Origin: Clostridium sp. UBA1056
GTDB taxonomy: Bacteria > Bacillota > Clostridia > Clostridiales > Clostridiaceae
Assembly (NCBI GenBank): GCA_002316385.1
Contig: DCDL01000037.1
Location: 49,173 to 66,852 of the forward strand
Length of the DNA stretch: 17,680 bases
Reading direction: 5' to 3'
The notes beneath the pieces are model-generated. The model saw only the letters and a list, made by a program, of their open reading frames with translations, was not told the DNA's origin and ran no database searches. Made by a program: the position numbers and the translations under genes. This document shows, piece after piece, positions 1 through 5,645 of the stretch; position 1 is the first letter of the stretch; every line of letters begins with the position of its first letter.

Positions 1-118
1 GAACCTGTTTCCTTGTCTAACTCAAAATATACTTCCCATCTTTGACTTATTATTTATTTTCAGATGCCTAAAAAATATAACACTAAGCAATAAAGTGTGA
101 TAAATTATATATAAAAAA
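1..118. other. Non-coding left edge
   Basis: I see no supported gene in this AT-rich stretch. It lies upstream of the terminator hairpin at 119-157 and is probably the 3' flank of a plus-strand gene outside the window. An open frame on the minus strand here runs into the 3' end of the neighbouring gene and has no ribosome binding site, so I did not call it. Confidence 0.5.
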
Positions 119-157
119 TAGCTCAAGGATAAAGAAAATCCTTGGGCTATCTTTTTA
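119..157 (+). terminator. Bidirectional intrinsic terminator
   Basis: A 12-bp stem (119-130 with 138-149, one G-U wobble) has a 7-nt A-rich loop and is followed on the plus strand by TCTTTTT. On the minus strand the same hairpin (one C-A mismatch) is followed by TATTTTTTAT. It lies 34 nt past the stop codon of the minus-strand cofE-like gene and would also end a plus-strand transcript entering from the left. Confidence 0.85.
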
Positions 158-190
158 TATAAGTAGGATAAGAAATAACATTTTATTAGA

Positions 191-1381
191 TTATTTAGTG
201 TAATTATCGAAATAACCTTGGATAAAGATGATAGGTGTACCTTTATCTCCACTTCCAGAAGTTAAATCAGATAATGATCCTATGAGGTCAGTAAGTCTTC
301 TTGGAGTAGTACCTTGTGACTCCATAGCACCAACTAGGTCAGCTTCTTTATTTTTAATATATTCAGAGATAGCAGATTTAAGTTCTTCACCTTTTAAATC
401 TGCGAAGTTGTTATCAGCAAGATATTTTAATTTAACTTCATTTGGTGTACCTTCAAGGCCTGAAGTGTAAGCAGGAGATACAACTGGGTCAGCAAGTTCC
501 CAAATTTTACCTACTGGATCTTTAAATGCTCCATCTCCATAAATCATAACTTCAACAGTTTTTCCAGTTTTCTCTTTAATCATAGCTTGAATATTATCAA
601 CTACTGGTTGGCAGTTACGAGGGAAAAGTTTAACTGTTTCCTCTGTAGATTTATTTGAACCTAAAAGTCCATAAGCTTCATTGAATCCACTGCCATCAAT
701 TGATTCAGATAGAATATCATCAAGACTATAAATCTTTTCTCCACCATTTGCTTTAAGTATTCTCTTAGTTCTGAATCTAGTGTGAATGTCACAAGTAAGT
801 ACACTCTTTGTATAATCTAATATAGTTTTTGGATTATTTGAGAATATAACTTCACACTCAACTCTATAGCTTTCAACTAGTGATTTATAATATTCAATAT
901 AATCAACACCAGTGAATGTATGTTTATTATATCCAAAGTATTCACGGAATTGCTTTTCAGTTAAAACATCTGTCCAAGGATTAACTCCTTTTTCATCAAG
1001 AATATCTAAATCTACTAAATGGTTACCTACTTCATCTGAAGGGTAGCTAAGCATTAAAACAACTTTTTTAGCACCTTTCGCAATACCACGAAGGCATATA
1101 GCAAAACGGTTACGGCTTAATATTGGGAATATTACTCCTATAGTATCATCACCAAATTTTGAGCTTACATCTTTAGCAATATTATCAATAGTTGCATAGT
1201 TTCCTTGGGCACGAGCAACTACAGATTCAGTTACAGTAACTATATCTTTATCATTAATTGAGAAACCTTCTACATTAGCAGCAGTTAATACACTATCTAC
1301 AACGATTTCTTCAATATTATCTCCTTTGTTTATAATTGGGCAACGAAGTCCTCTAACAACAGTTCCAACGACTCTTTCCAA
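191..1381 (-). CDS. F420-0:L-glutamate ligase (CofE)-like protein of unknown role
   Basis: The protein of about 396 residues belongs to the CofE-like F420 ligase family. The N-terminal part is the recognisable section: a PII-x-KGDNI element and the segment ending in DIVTVTESVVARAQG (about residues 45-60), which corresponds to the family's 'DIVVITEKIVSKAEG' region. The protein is much longer than true CofE enzymes (about 250 residues), and the family's ETxHGxVCANAGID motif is not recognisable. True CofE adds glutamates to F420-0 using GTP, but no other F420 gene is here and clostridia are not known to make F420, so the substrate is unknown; peptide-bond-forming ligase chemistry is inference. 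Start: an in-frame ATG at 1390 touches AAAGGAG with no spacer, whereas TTG at 1381 lies 9 nt from it, so I prefer TTG. It diverges from a LysR gene and ends at the terminator at 119-157. Confidence 0.75.
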   Translation of the reverse strand: MERVVGTVVRGLRCPIINKGDNIEEIVVDSVLTAANVEGFSINDKDIVTVTESVVARAQGNYATIDNIAKDVSSKFGDDTIGVIFPILSRNRFAICLRGIAKGAKKVVLMLSYPSDEVGNHLVDLDILDEKGVNPWTDVLTEKQFREYFGYNKHTFTGVDYIEYYKSLVESYRVECEVIFSNNPKTILDYTKSVLTCDIHTRFRTKRILKANGGEKIYSLDDILSESIDGSGFNEAYGLLGSNKSTEETVKLFPRNCQPVVDNIQAMIKEKTGKTVEVMIYGDGAFKDPVGKIWELADPVVSPAYTSGLEGTPNEVKLKYLADNNFADLKGEELKSAISEYIKNKEADLVGAMESQGTTPRRLTDLIGSLSDLTSGSGDKGTPIIFIQGYFDNYTK

Positions 1382-1430
1382 TTGTAACATCTCCTTTGTA
1401 TAAAAATATTTTAATTTTTAAGGTTTACTC

Positions 1431-1464
1431 TTGTAATATACACTATTTTAGTGATATAAGTAAA
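1431..1464. promoter_or_regulatory. Face-to-face promoters sharing an operator dyad (cofE-like/lysR)
   Basis: On the plus strand TTGTAA (1431-1436) and TATAAG (1455-1460) are 18 nt apart and point at lysR. On the minus strand TTTACT (1464-1459) and TATATT (1440-1435) are also 18 nt apart and point at the cofE-like gene. The perfect 13-bp dyad CACTATTTTAGTG (1441-1453) lies in the shared spacer. The boxes are seen directly; LysR binding to the dyad is inferred from the usual divergent arrangement of LysR regulators and their targets. Confidence 0.55.
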
Positions 1465-1501
1465 ATAAATATATTTAATAATAGATATAAGGAGTACTTA
1501 T

Positions 1502-2395
1502 ATGATAAGTAAGTTAGATTTATATAAAGTGTTTTGTATGGTAGGAAAACATGAAAGTTTTTCCAAAGCTGCTAAAGAGTTATATATGACCCAGCCAGCG
1601 GTAAGTCAATCAATTATGCAGCTAGAAAGAGAGCTGGACATGAGACTTTTTACAAGAACTTCTAAGGGAGTTATCCTTACAAATGAAGGTCAACTTTTAT
1701 TTGAGTATGCTAACTCTGCTATGAATTTAATTAATGTTGGAGAGGAAAAGCTTTTAAAAATCAAAAATATGATGATAGGAGATTTAAAGATTGGTGTAGG
1801 AGATACTATTTCAAGATATTTTCTTCTACCATATTTAGAGAAATTTCACAAGGAATATCCTAATATTAAATTTAGGATAAAAAATGCTACAACCTTAGAG
1901 CTCTGCGCTAGTGTAAAATCAGGAGAAGTAGATATTGCAATTTGTAATTTTCCTATTGAAGATTCTGCTTTAGAGCTTAGAGAATGTATGGATATCCATG
2001 ATATATTTGTTTGTGGAAGTAAATATAAGGAGATGTGCTCTAAGCCACTTGATTTTGAAGAAATAGCAAAATTACCATTAATATTATTAGAATCAAAATC
2101 TATATCTAGGCAATATATAGAGAAGTATATGCTATCTAAAGGTACTAAAATTAATGTGGAAACGGAATTAGGTTCCTATGATTTATTATTAGAATTTGCA
2201 AGAATAAATTTAGGAATTGCTTGTGTTATTAAGGAATTCTCAAAGGAATATCTAGACCAAAATATAGTATATGAAGTTAAGTTAAAGGAAGAAATACCTA
2301 AAAGAAGTATAGGGCTTTGCTTTTTAAAGAGTGTATCTCTTTCACCGGCAGCTACAAAATTTATTGAAATAATAAATGGTGATTTAGAAAAATAG
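1502..2395 (+). CDS. LysR-family transcriptional regulator
   Basis: This 297-residue protein has the usual LysR length and order. A winged helix-turn-helix fills residues 3-62 (FSKAAKELYMTQPAVSQSIMQLE, followed by the wing), and a periplasmic-binding-protein-like effector domain runs from about 90 to 290. The start is ATG 7 nt after AAGGAG. It is divergent from the cofE-like gene, 120 bp away, with overlapping promoters around a 13-bp dyad, so that gene is its likely target and it probably regulates itself. The effector is unknown; the domain is of the CysB/CysL/YwfK-like general type but I cannot assign it to a characterised member. The last codons lie inside a long hairpin that also serves as the terminator. 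Family call is firm; target is inference. Confidence 0.93.
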   Translation: MISKLDLYKVFCMVGKHESFSKAAKELYMTQPAVSQSIMQLERELDMRLFTRTSKGVILTNEGQLLFEYANSAMNLINVGEEKLLKIKNMMIGDLKIGVGDTISRYFLLPYLEKFHKEYPNIKFRIKNATTLELCASVKSGEVDIAICNFPIEDSALELRECMDIHDIFVCGSKYKEMCSKPLDFEEIAKLPLILLESKSISRQYIEKYMLSKGTKINVETELGSYDLLLEFARINLGIACVIKEFSKEYLDQNIVYEVKLKEEIPKRSIGLCFLKSVSLSPAATKFIEIINGDLEK

Positions 2396-2425
2396 CTTAT
2401 TAAGCTATTTTTGAAATCACCATTT
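2374..2425. terminator. Long hairpin terminator overlapping the lysR 3' end
   Basis: Arms 2374-2385 and 2414-2425 form a perfect 12-bp outer stem. Arms 2388-2398 and 2402-2412 form a perfect 11-bp inner stem around a 3-nt loop. They are separated only by a 2x1 internal loop, giving 23 bp. The inner stem ends in five T on either strand, so it can terminate both lysR and the convergent minus-strand gene ending at 2432. The lysR stop codon lies within the inner arm. Confidence 0.75.
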
Positions 2426-2431
2426 TGATGT

Positions 2432-2698
2432 TTATTGAGTAGTTAATTTTTTTACATGTAGACTTATTATTCTTCTAGTTAAAATACCAGATAAAGTTAA
2501 CACTAATAGAGTTGGAAGTCTTAACTGATAATTTGGTAAATGTAGTATGAAGGTGCTAATTCCTATTTTAAAGGAGAGTAGTGTCAATACAATTAAAACT
2601 ACATCAAAGATTACAGACTTATACTTTAAAGTTTTTGAACCAAGGATAATTCCTAAGGTATACAATAAAATATAGGTTAAGATTTCAAAAAAGATCAT
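2432..2698 (-). CDS. Small integral membrane protein, unknown function
   Basis: An 88-residue, strongly hydrophobic protein with three likely membrane segments: about residues 2-21, 27-53 and 60-77. It ends in a basic tail (RRIISLHVKK) that by the positive-inside rule suggests a cytoplasmic C-terminus. I do not recognise a family. It is real rather than a chance frame: AGGAG sits 8 nt before the ATG, and TTGAAT/17/TATAAT precedes it. It is monocistronic and convergent with lysR. Topology is a reading of hydrophobicity by eye. Confidence 0.75.
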   Translation of the reverse strand: MIFFEILTYILLYTLGIILGSKTLKYKSVIFDVVLIVLTLLSFKIGISTFILHLPNYQLRLPTLLVLTLSGILTRRIISLHVKKLTTQ

Positions 2699-2730
2699 AG
2701 AATCATCTCCTATTCAGCATTATACATAAA

Positions 2731-2759
2731 ATTATATAGGTGTGTTACTATATATTCAA
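2731..2759 (-). promoter_or_regulatory. Sigma-A promoter of the small membrane protein gene
   Basis: On the minus strand TTGAAT (2759-2754) is followed after exactly 17 nt by TATAAT (2736-2731). The predicted transcript starts near 2724 and has a leader of about 25 nt containing the AGGAG site. Confidence 0.7.
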
Positions 2760-2849
2760 TATATGTAAATTACTTTCAGGTTTGAAATGATGCATCTTGT
2801 GTAATTAATATGTTATATTTAATAAGTTTTATGTAAAGACATTAAAAAT

Positions 2850-2973
2850 AGACTATCTCTAGGTAAGTTACTAAACTTTATATAATATTGAACTTAAAGT
2901 GAAATATTATTGCTAGTCAATGCCATATATAAGTTCAATGAAGTTTTAGTTTATTTAGAGATAGTCTTTTTTT
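2850..2973. repeat. 118-bp nested inverted repeat with T-tract
   Basis: A perfect 12-bp outer inverted repeat (2850-2861 with 2956-2967) encloses ACTAAA...TTTAGT (2870-2875/2945-2950), a perfect 10-bp repeat (2887-2896 with 2930-2939) and a small central ATTG/CAAT hairpin (2909-2921). Seven T follow on the plus strand (2967-2973); on the minus strand the outer arm is followed by TATTTTTAA. It lies 44 bp downstream of the minus-strand 49-residue gene and can act as its terminator. The size is unusual for a terminator, so a miniature inverted-repeat element or a structured RNA are alternatives. No target-site duplication is visible. Confidence 0.6.
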
Positions 2974-3011
2974 CTTTTACTATAAAATTATCTATTTCTA
3001 TATTCCTTCAA

Positions 3012-3161
3012 TTAAAAGTGACTACTTACTTCTTCTCTTTCAATTCTTTTTACATCCTTTAATCTTAAATGAGTTTCATCCATAATTTTATCATAGGATT
3101 CACCATCTATAAGCATTTGTTTAGCTTGCTCACGTAGAGCAGCATTATCTTCTAGTTTCAT
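3012..3161 (-). CDS. 49-residue charged protein, possible helix-turn-helix
   Basis: A 49-residue frame begins at ATG 3161, preceded 8 nt upstream by an excellent AAAGGAGG, and stops at 3012. It starts MKLEDNAALREQAKQML and ends in EEVSSHF. It is rich in Lys, Glu, Asp and Arg and reads as two or three amphipathic helices; the segment about 21-43 (SYDKIMDETHLRLKDVKRI) has the spacing of a short helix-turn-helix, as in small DNA-binding or terminase-like proteins. I do not recognise the family. It has its own promoter (TTAAGA/16/TATAAT) and a downstream hairpin, so it is a complete independent unit that length cut-offs would miss. It is divergent from the thi operon, but nothing links its function to thiamine. 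Confidence 0.65.
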   Translation of the reverse strand: MKLEDNAALREQAKQMLIDGESYDKIMDETHLRLKDVKRIEREEVSSHF

Positions 3162-3208
3162 AAAGTTAACCTCCTTTGATGTTTTAAATTCAACTTTATT
3201 TTGTGATT

Positions 3209-3236
3209 ATTATAAAAATCTATGCATTTATCTTAA
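3209..3236 (-). promoter_or_regulatory. Probable promoter of the 49-residue gene
   Basis: On the minus strand TTAAGA (3236-3231) is followed after 16 nt by a perfect TATAAT (3214-3209). This predicts a start near 3202 and a leader of about 40 nt before the AAAGGAGG site. Confidence 0.5.
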
Positions 3237-3267
3237 CTTTCAATAAGGTATATATTGAATGGCATAG

Positions 3268-3296
3268 TTGAATTTGTAAATTTACAATGATATAAT
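3268..3296 (+). promoter_or_regulatory. Promoter of the thi operon
   Basis: TTGAAT (3268-3273) and a perfect TATAAT (3291-3296) are separated by 17 nt, and TGA just before the -10 makes it an extended -10. Transcription would begin near 3303, immediately upstream of the TPP aptamer. Confidence 0.8.
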
Positions 3297-3313
3297 GAAT
3301 TTAATTTAATAAA

Positions 3314-3395
3314 TAGCTAGGGGTGCCAAGTTGGCTGAGAAGGAAAATCCTAACTCTAAGAACCTGATATGGTTAGTACCATCGGAGGGAAGCAA
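3314..3395 (+). ncRNA. TPP riboswitch (THI element) aptamer
   Basis: The conserved blocks of the thiamine pyrophosphate aptamer are present in order: GGGGTGCC (3320-3327), GGCTGAGA (3333-3340), GAACCTGAT (3360-3368), the TGGTTAGTACCA hairpin (3370-3381) and GGAGGGAA (3384-3391). The variable P3 arm is short. It sits between an extended -10 promoter and the thiazole synthesis operon and is followed by a structured spacer and an intrinsic terminator. TPP binding therefore probably causes premature termination. Confidence 0.97.
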
Positions 3396-3538
3396 ATTAA
3401 TAAGTCATATTAATATAAAAAATGGAAGAACTTGCTAATGAAAACTCAGTATTTTAGTTAAAAGTTAAGCAAAGTTATAATTATTAATATAAGGACTTAC
3501 CAAAGAGGGAAATTATTATATTAGTTATTGAGATTTTC
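3396..3538 (+). promoter_or_regulatory. Structured spacer of the TPP riboswitch expression platform
   Basis: There is no gene in this 143-nt spacer. It holds an extensive stem: 3402-3414 pairs with 3484-3499 (13 bp with a 3-nt bulge), with a nested AACTTGCT/AGCAAAGTT pairing (3429-3436 with 3468-3476) inside. It separates aptamer and terminator and may bring them together or hold an alternative structure. Confidence 0.5.
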
Positions 3539-3567
3539 AACACCTAGCGTTATGTTAGGTGTTTTTT
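3539..3567 (+). terminator. Riboswitch-controlled intrinsic terminator
   Basis: AACACCTA (3539-3546) pairs perfectly with TAGGTGTT (3556-3563) around a 9-nt loop, with a T run to 3567. The 5' arm CACCTAG (3541-3547) is also complementary, apart from a 2-nt bulge, to CTAGGGGTG at the 5' edge of the aptamer (3317-3325). That pairing could act as the antiterminator when TPP is absent; it is inference. Confidence 0.85.
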
Positions 3568-3622
3568 ATTTTGAAAAAATCCTTTAGGATAACTTAGATA
3601 AGTATTGAAAGAAGGTGGAAAG

Positions 3623-3817
3623 ATGAAGGTCAATGGAAAGAACATGGATATGGATGAAATAACTACTATAAGCAGTTTATTAAATAAATTAGGTATTAAT
3701 GAAGAAAAAGTAGTGGTGGAATTAAATAAAGAAATAGTAATTAGAGAAGAATATTCAAAAATAAATTTACAAGAAGATGATACTATAGAAGTTATATCCT
3801 TTGTGGGTGGAGGCTAA
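3623..3817 (+). CDS. thiS: ThiS sulfur carrier protein
   Basis: This 64-residue beta-grasp protein ends in the required Gly-Gly (SFVGGG). ThiF adenylates that C-terminus, it becomes a thiocarboxylate, and the sulfur is given to thiazole synthase ThiG. The N-terminal MKVNGK strand and the hydrophobic LLNKLGI / VVVELN pattern fit the family. The start is ATG 3623, 4-5 nt after GAAGGTGG; an upstream in-frame TTG at 3605 lies before that site and would add six residues absent from ThiS proteins. It is the first gene after the TPP riboswitch. A 156-bp gap with no recognisable gene separates it from thiF. Confidence 0.93.
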   Translation: MKVNGKNMDMDEITTISSLLNKLGINEEKVVVELNKEIVIREEYSKINLQEDDTIEVISFVGGG

Positions 3818-3973
3818 AGAGTAGCTCTGAAAACAAATTAATATTAAGTACAATCTCGATATTATATAAAGATTAGTAAACTATTTTGTGAAAGCCATTT
3901 ATAGAAAGAAAAGTACCTAGAAAGTTATAAGTTAAAAAGAATTTTATAAGAAGTCATAGAGTGGTGAAGTCAT

Positions 3974-4792
3974 TTGAAAGAGAAAATTAAAATTAAGGTT
4001 AATGAAAATAAGAAAGAAATTAATGAAGACGAAACTTGTTTTAAATTAAGAGATAAGCTTAAGCCAAATAGTGATGTAGTTATATTAAATGGATTTCCTT
4101 TAGAGGAGGATAAGCCACTAAAGGAAGGTGATAGTATTGTCTTCATAAAAAAGGGACAAGTACCTAATAAGGAAGAGTTAAGGGGAGTTATGATGGCAAG
4201 ACATACACCAGGAGTTCATGAAAGAGTGGCAAATGCTAGAGTAGCTATTGCTGGTGTAGGTGGTCTTGGGTCTAATATAGCCATATCACTAGCAAGGGTT
4301 GGAGTTGGATTTATTAGAATAATAGATTTTGATGTGGTAGAACCATCTAATCTAAATAGACAACAATATTTAATAAGGGATATAGGAGAATATAAAGTTA
4401 AGGCTTTAAAGGAGCATATCTTAGAGATAAATCCATTTATACATGTAGATAGCAAGGTTAAAAAAATAGAAAAAGAGAATATAAAAGAATTATTTAGTGA
4501 TGTAGATATTGTCATAGAAGCCTTTGATAATGCAAAGTATAAGGCTATGTTAAGTAATGAAGTATTAGCTGCAATAAGGGATAAGGTTCTTATAGCCTCA
4601 TCTGGTATGGCAGGTTTTTATTCCTCTAATGATATAACAACTAAAAAGGTAAATAGTAGATTTTATATATGTGGAGATGGAATAAATGAAGCAAAGGAAG
4701 GCTCAGGGCTTATGGCACCAAGAGTAGCTATATGTGCAAACCATATGGCAAATATGGCTCTTAGAATTATATTGGGAGAAGGGGAAAGTTAA
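3974..4792 (+). CDS. thiF: ThiS adenylyltransferase ThiF with N-terminal ThiS-like domain
   Basis: The catalytic part (about residues 75-270) is an E1-like adenylyltransferase: nucleotide loop GVGGLGS (94-100), DFDVVEPSNLNRQQ (118-131) with the conserved Asp and Asn-x-x-Arg, and DNAKYK (185-190). It activates the ThiS C-terminus with ATP. The length (272) and the absence of paired CxxC zinc motifs (only C22, C233 and C254 exist) fit the short 'family 2' ThiF of anaerobes. Residues 5-64 are an extra beta-grasp domain resembling ThiS itself (IKVN..., DVVILNGF, LKEGDSIVF) but ending KKGQVP instead of Gly-Gly, so it cannot be a carrier. Start is TTG 3974, 6 nt after GGTGA; a TGA in frame just upstream excludes an earlier start. 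It ends 1 bp before thiG. Confidence 0.93.
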   Translation: MKEKIKIKVNENKKEINEDETCFKLRDKLKPNSDVVILNGFPLEEDKPLKEGDSIVFIKKGQVPNKEELRGVMMARHTPGVHERVANARVAIAGVGGLGSNIAISLARVGVGFIRIIDFDVVEPSNLNRQQYLIRDIGEYKVKALKEHILEINPFIHVDSKVKKIEKENIKELFSDVDIVIEAFDNAKYKAMLSNEVLAAIRDKVLIASSGMAGFYSSNDITTKKVNSRFYICGDGINEAKEGSGLMAPRVAICANHMANMALRIILGEGES

Positions 4793-4793
4793 A

Positions 4794-5561
4794 ATGGAAG
4801 ATATATTTAAAATAGGTGGAATAGAATTAAAGAACAGATTGTTTGTAGGTACGGGTAAGTACCCATCTAATAAACTTATAAAGGAAGTTTTAAGTGAAAG
4901 TAATTCAGAGGTTATTACTTTGGCCTTAAGAAGGATAGATTTAGACAATAAGGAAGAAGATATTTTAGCTAATATACCTAAGGACGTTATTTTATTACCT
5001 AATACTTCAGGAGCAACTAATGCAGAAGAAGCAGTTAGAATTGCAAGAATTGCCAAGGCTATGGGATGCGGTAACTGGATAAAAATTGAGGTTATATCAG
5101 ATTCAAAGTATCTACTCCCAGACAATGAAGAAACTATAAAAGCCACAGAAATATTAGCAAAGGAAGGATTTACAGTACTTCCATACATGTGTCCAGATTT
5201 ATATGCAGGTAGAAGATTAATAGAAGCGGGAGCAGCAGCTGTTATGCCTCTGGGAGCACCAATAGGAAGTAATAGGGGAATAAGAACTAAGGAACTTATC
5301 GAAATAATGATAGATGAGCTAGATATTCCAATCATAGTTGATGCCGGAATAGGAAAGCCATCACAAGCTATGGAAGCTATGGAGATGGGAGCAGCTGCAT
5401 GTCTTGTTAATACAGCTATAGCATCCTCAAAGAATCCTGCTAACATGGCAAGAGCATTTAGCATGGCAGTAGAAGGAGGACGACTTGCTTATTTATCTAA
5501 ATTTGGAGCTGTTTCTAAAAGTGGTAATGCATCCTCACCACTAACAGGATTTCTAGGATAG
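4794..5561 (+). CDS. thiG: Thiazole synthase ThiG
   Basis: ThiG is the (beta/alpha)8 enzyme that condenses 1-deoxy-D-xylulose 5-phosphate, dehydroglycine and ThiS thiocarboxylate into the thiazole phosphate carboxylate. The 255-residue product has the expected length. LFVGTGKY (16-23), the Schiff-base lysine K97 in NWIKIEV, the phosphate-binding PLGAPIGS loop and VDAGIGKPSQA are all visible. The start is ATG 4794; an upstream extension inside thiF lacks homology. GAAGGGGAAAG within the thiF 3' end supplies the ribosome binding site, so the two genes are translationally coupled. Fourth-base spacing and order thiS-thiF-thiG-thiH match other anaerobe operons. Confidence 0.96.
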   Translation: MEDIFKIGGIELKNRLFVGTGKYPSNKLIKEVLSESNSEVITLALRRIDLDNKEEDILANIPKDVILLPNTSGATNAEEAVRIARIAKAMGCGNWIKIEVISDSKYLLPDNEETIKATEILAKEGFTVLPYMCPDLYAGRRLIEAGAAAVMPLGAPIGSNRGIRTKELIEIMIDELDIPIIVDAGIGKPSQAMEAMEMGAAACLVNTAIASSKNPANMARAFSMAVEGGRLAYLSKFGAVSKSGNASSPLTGFLG

Positions 5562-5577
5562 TATTCTTATATAGGAT

Positions 5578-5612
5578 TAGATAGCCAATCTATGTATACA
5601 TAGAATTATCTA
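5578..5612 (+). other. Intercistronic hairpin between thiG and thiH
   Basis: The 84-bp gap holds a perfect 16-bp palindrome (5589-5604) flanked by TAGATA (5578-5583) and TATCTA (5607-5612), forming a two-step stem. Only TTTT follows, so it is a weak terminator at best. It may be a processing or stability element that adjusts thiH levels. Confidence 0.45.
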
Positions 5613-5645
5613 TTTTAGTAAAAAAGAGGTTGAGGAGATGAAAAA

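Noticed and set aside
22..252. Minus-strand frame of 76 codons at the left edge
   Set aside because: It overlaps the end of the cofE-like gene and the terminator hairpin and lacks a ribosome binding site; the product is an unstructured AT-derived sequence.
3422..3457. Possible 11-residue leader peptide in the riboswitch spacer
   Set aside because: No Shine-Dalgarno before the ATG, and the sequence is accounted for by RNA pairing.
3494..3520. Possible second, degenerate TPP aptamer end (GGACTTACCAAAGAGGGAAA)
   Set aside because: It resembles the last block of the aptamer, but GGCTGAGA and CCTGAT elements are missing, so there is no second aptamer.
3818..3973. Possible missing gene between thiS and thiF
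   Set aside because: All frames are short or interrupted, no ribosome binding site leads to a plausible start, and an in-frame TGA just before the thiF TTG rules out a longer thiF.
4703..5464. Long minus-strand open frame of about 253 codons opposite thiG
   Set aside because: It mirrors the thiG codon pattern, has no ribosome binding site and no recognisable domain; thiG on the other strand is certain.
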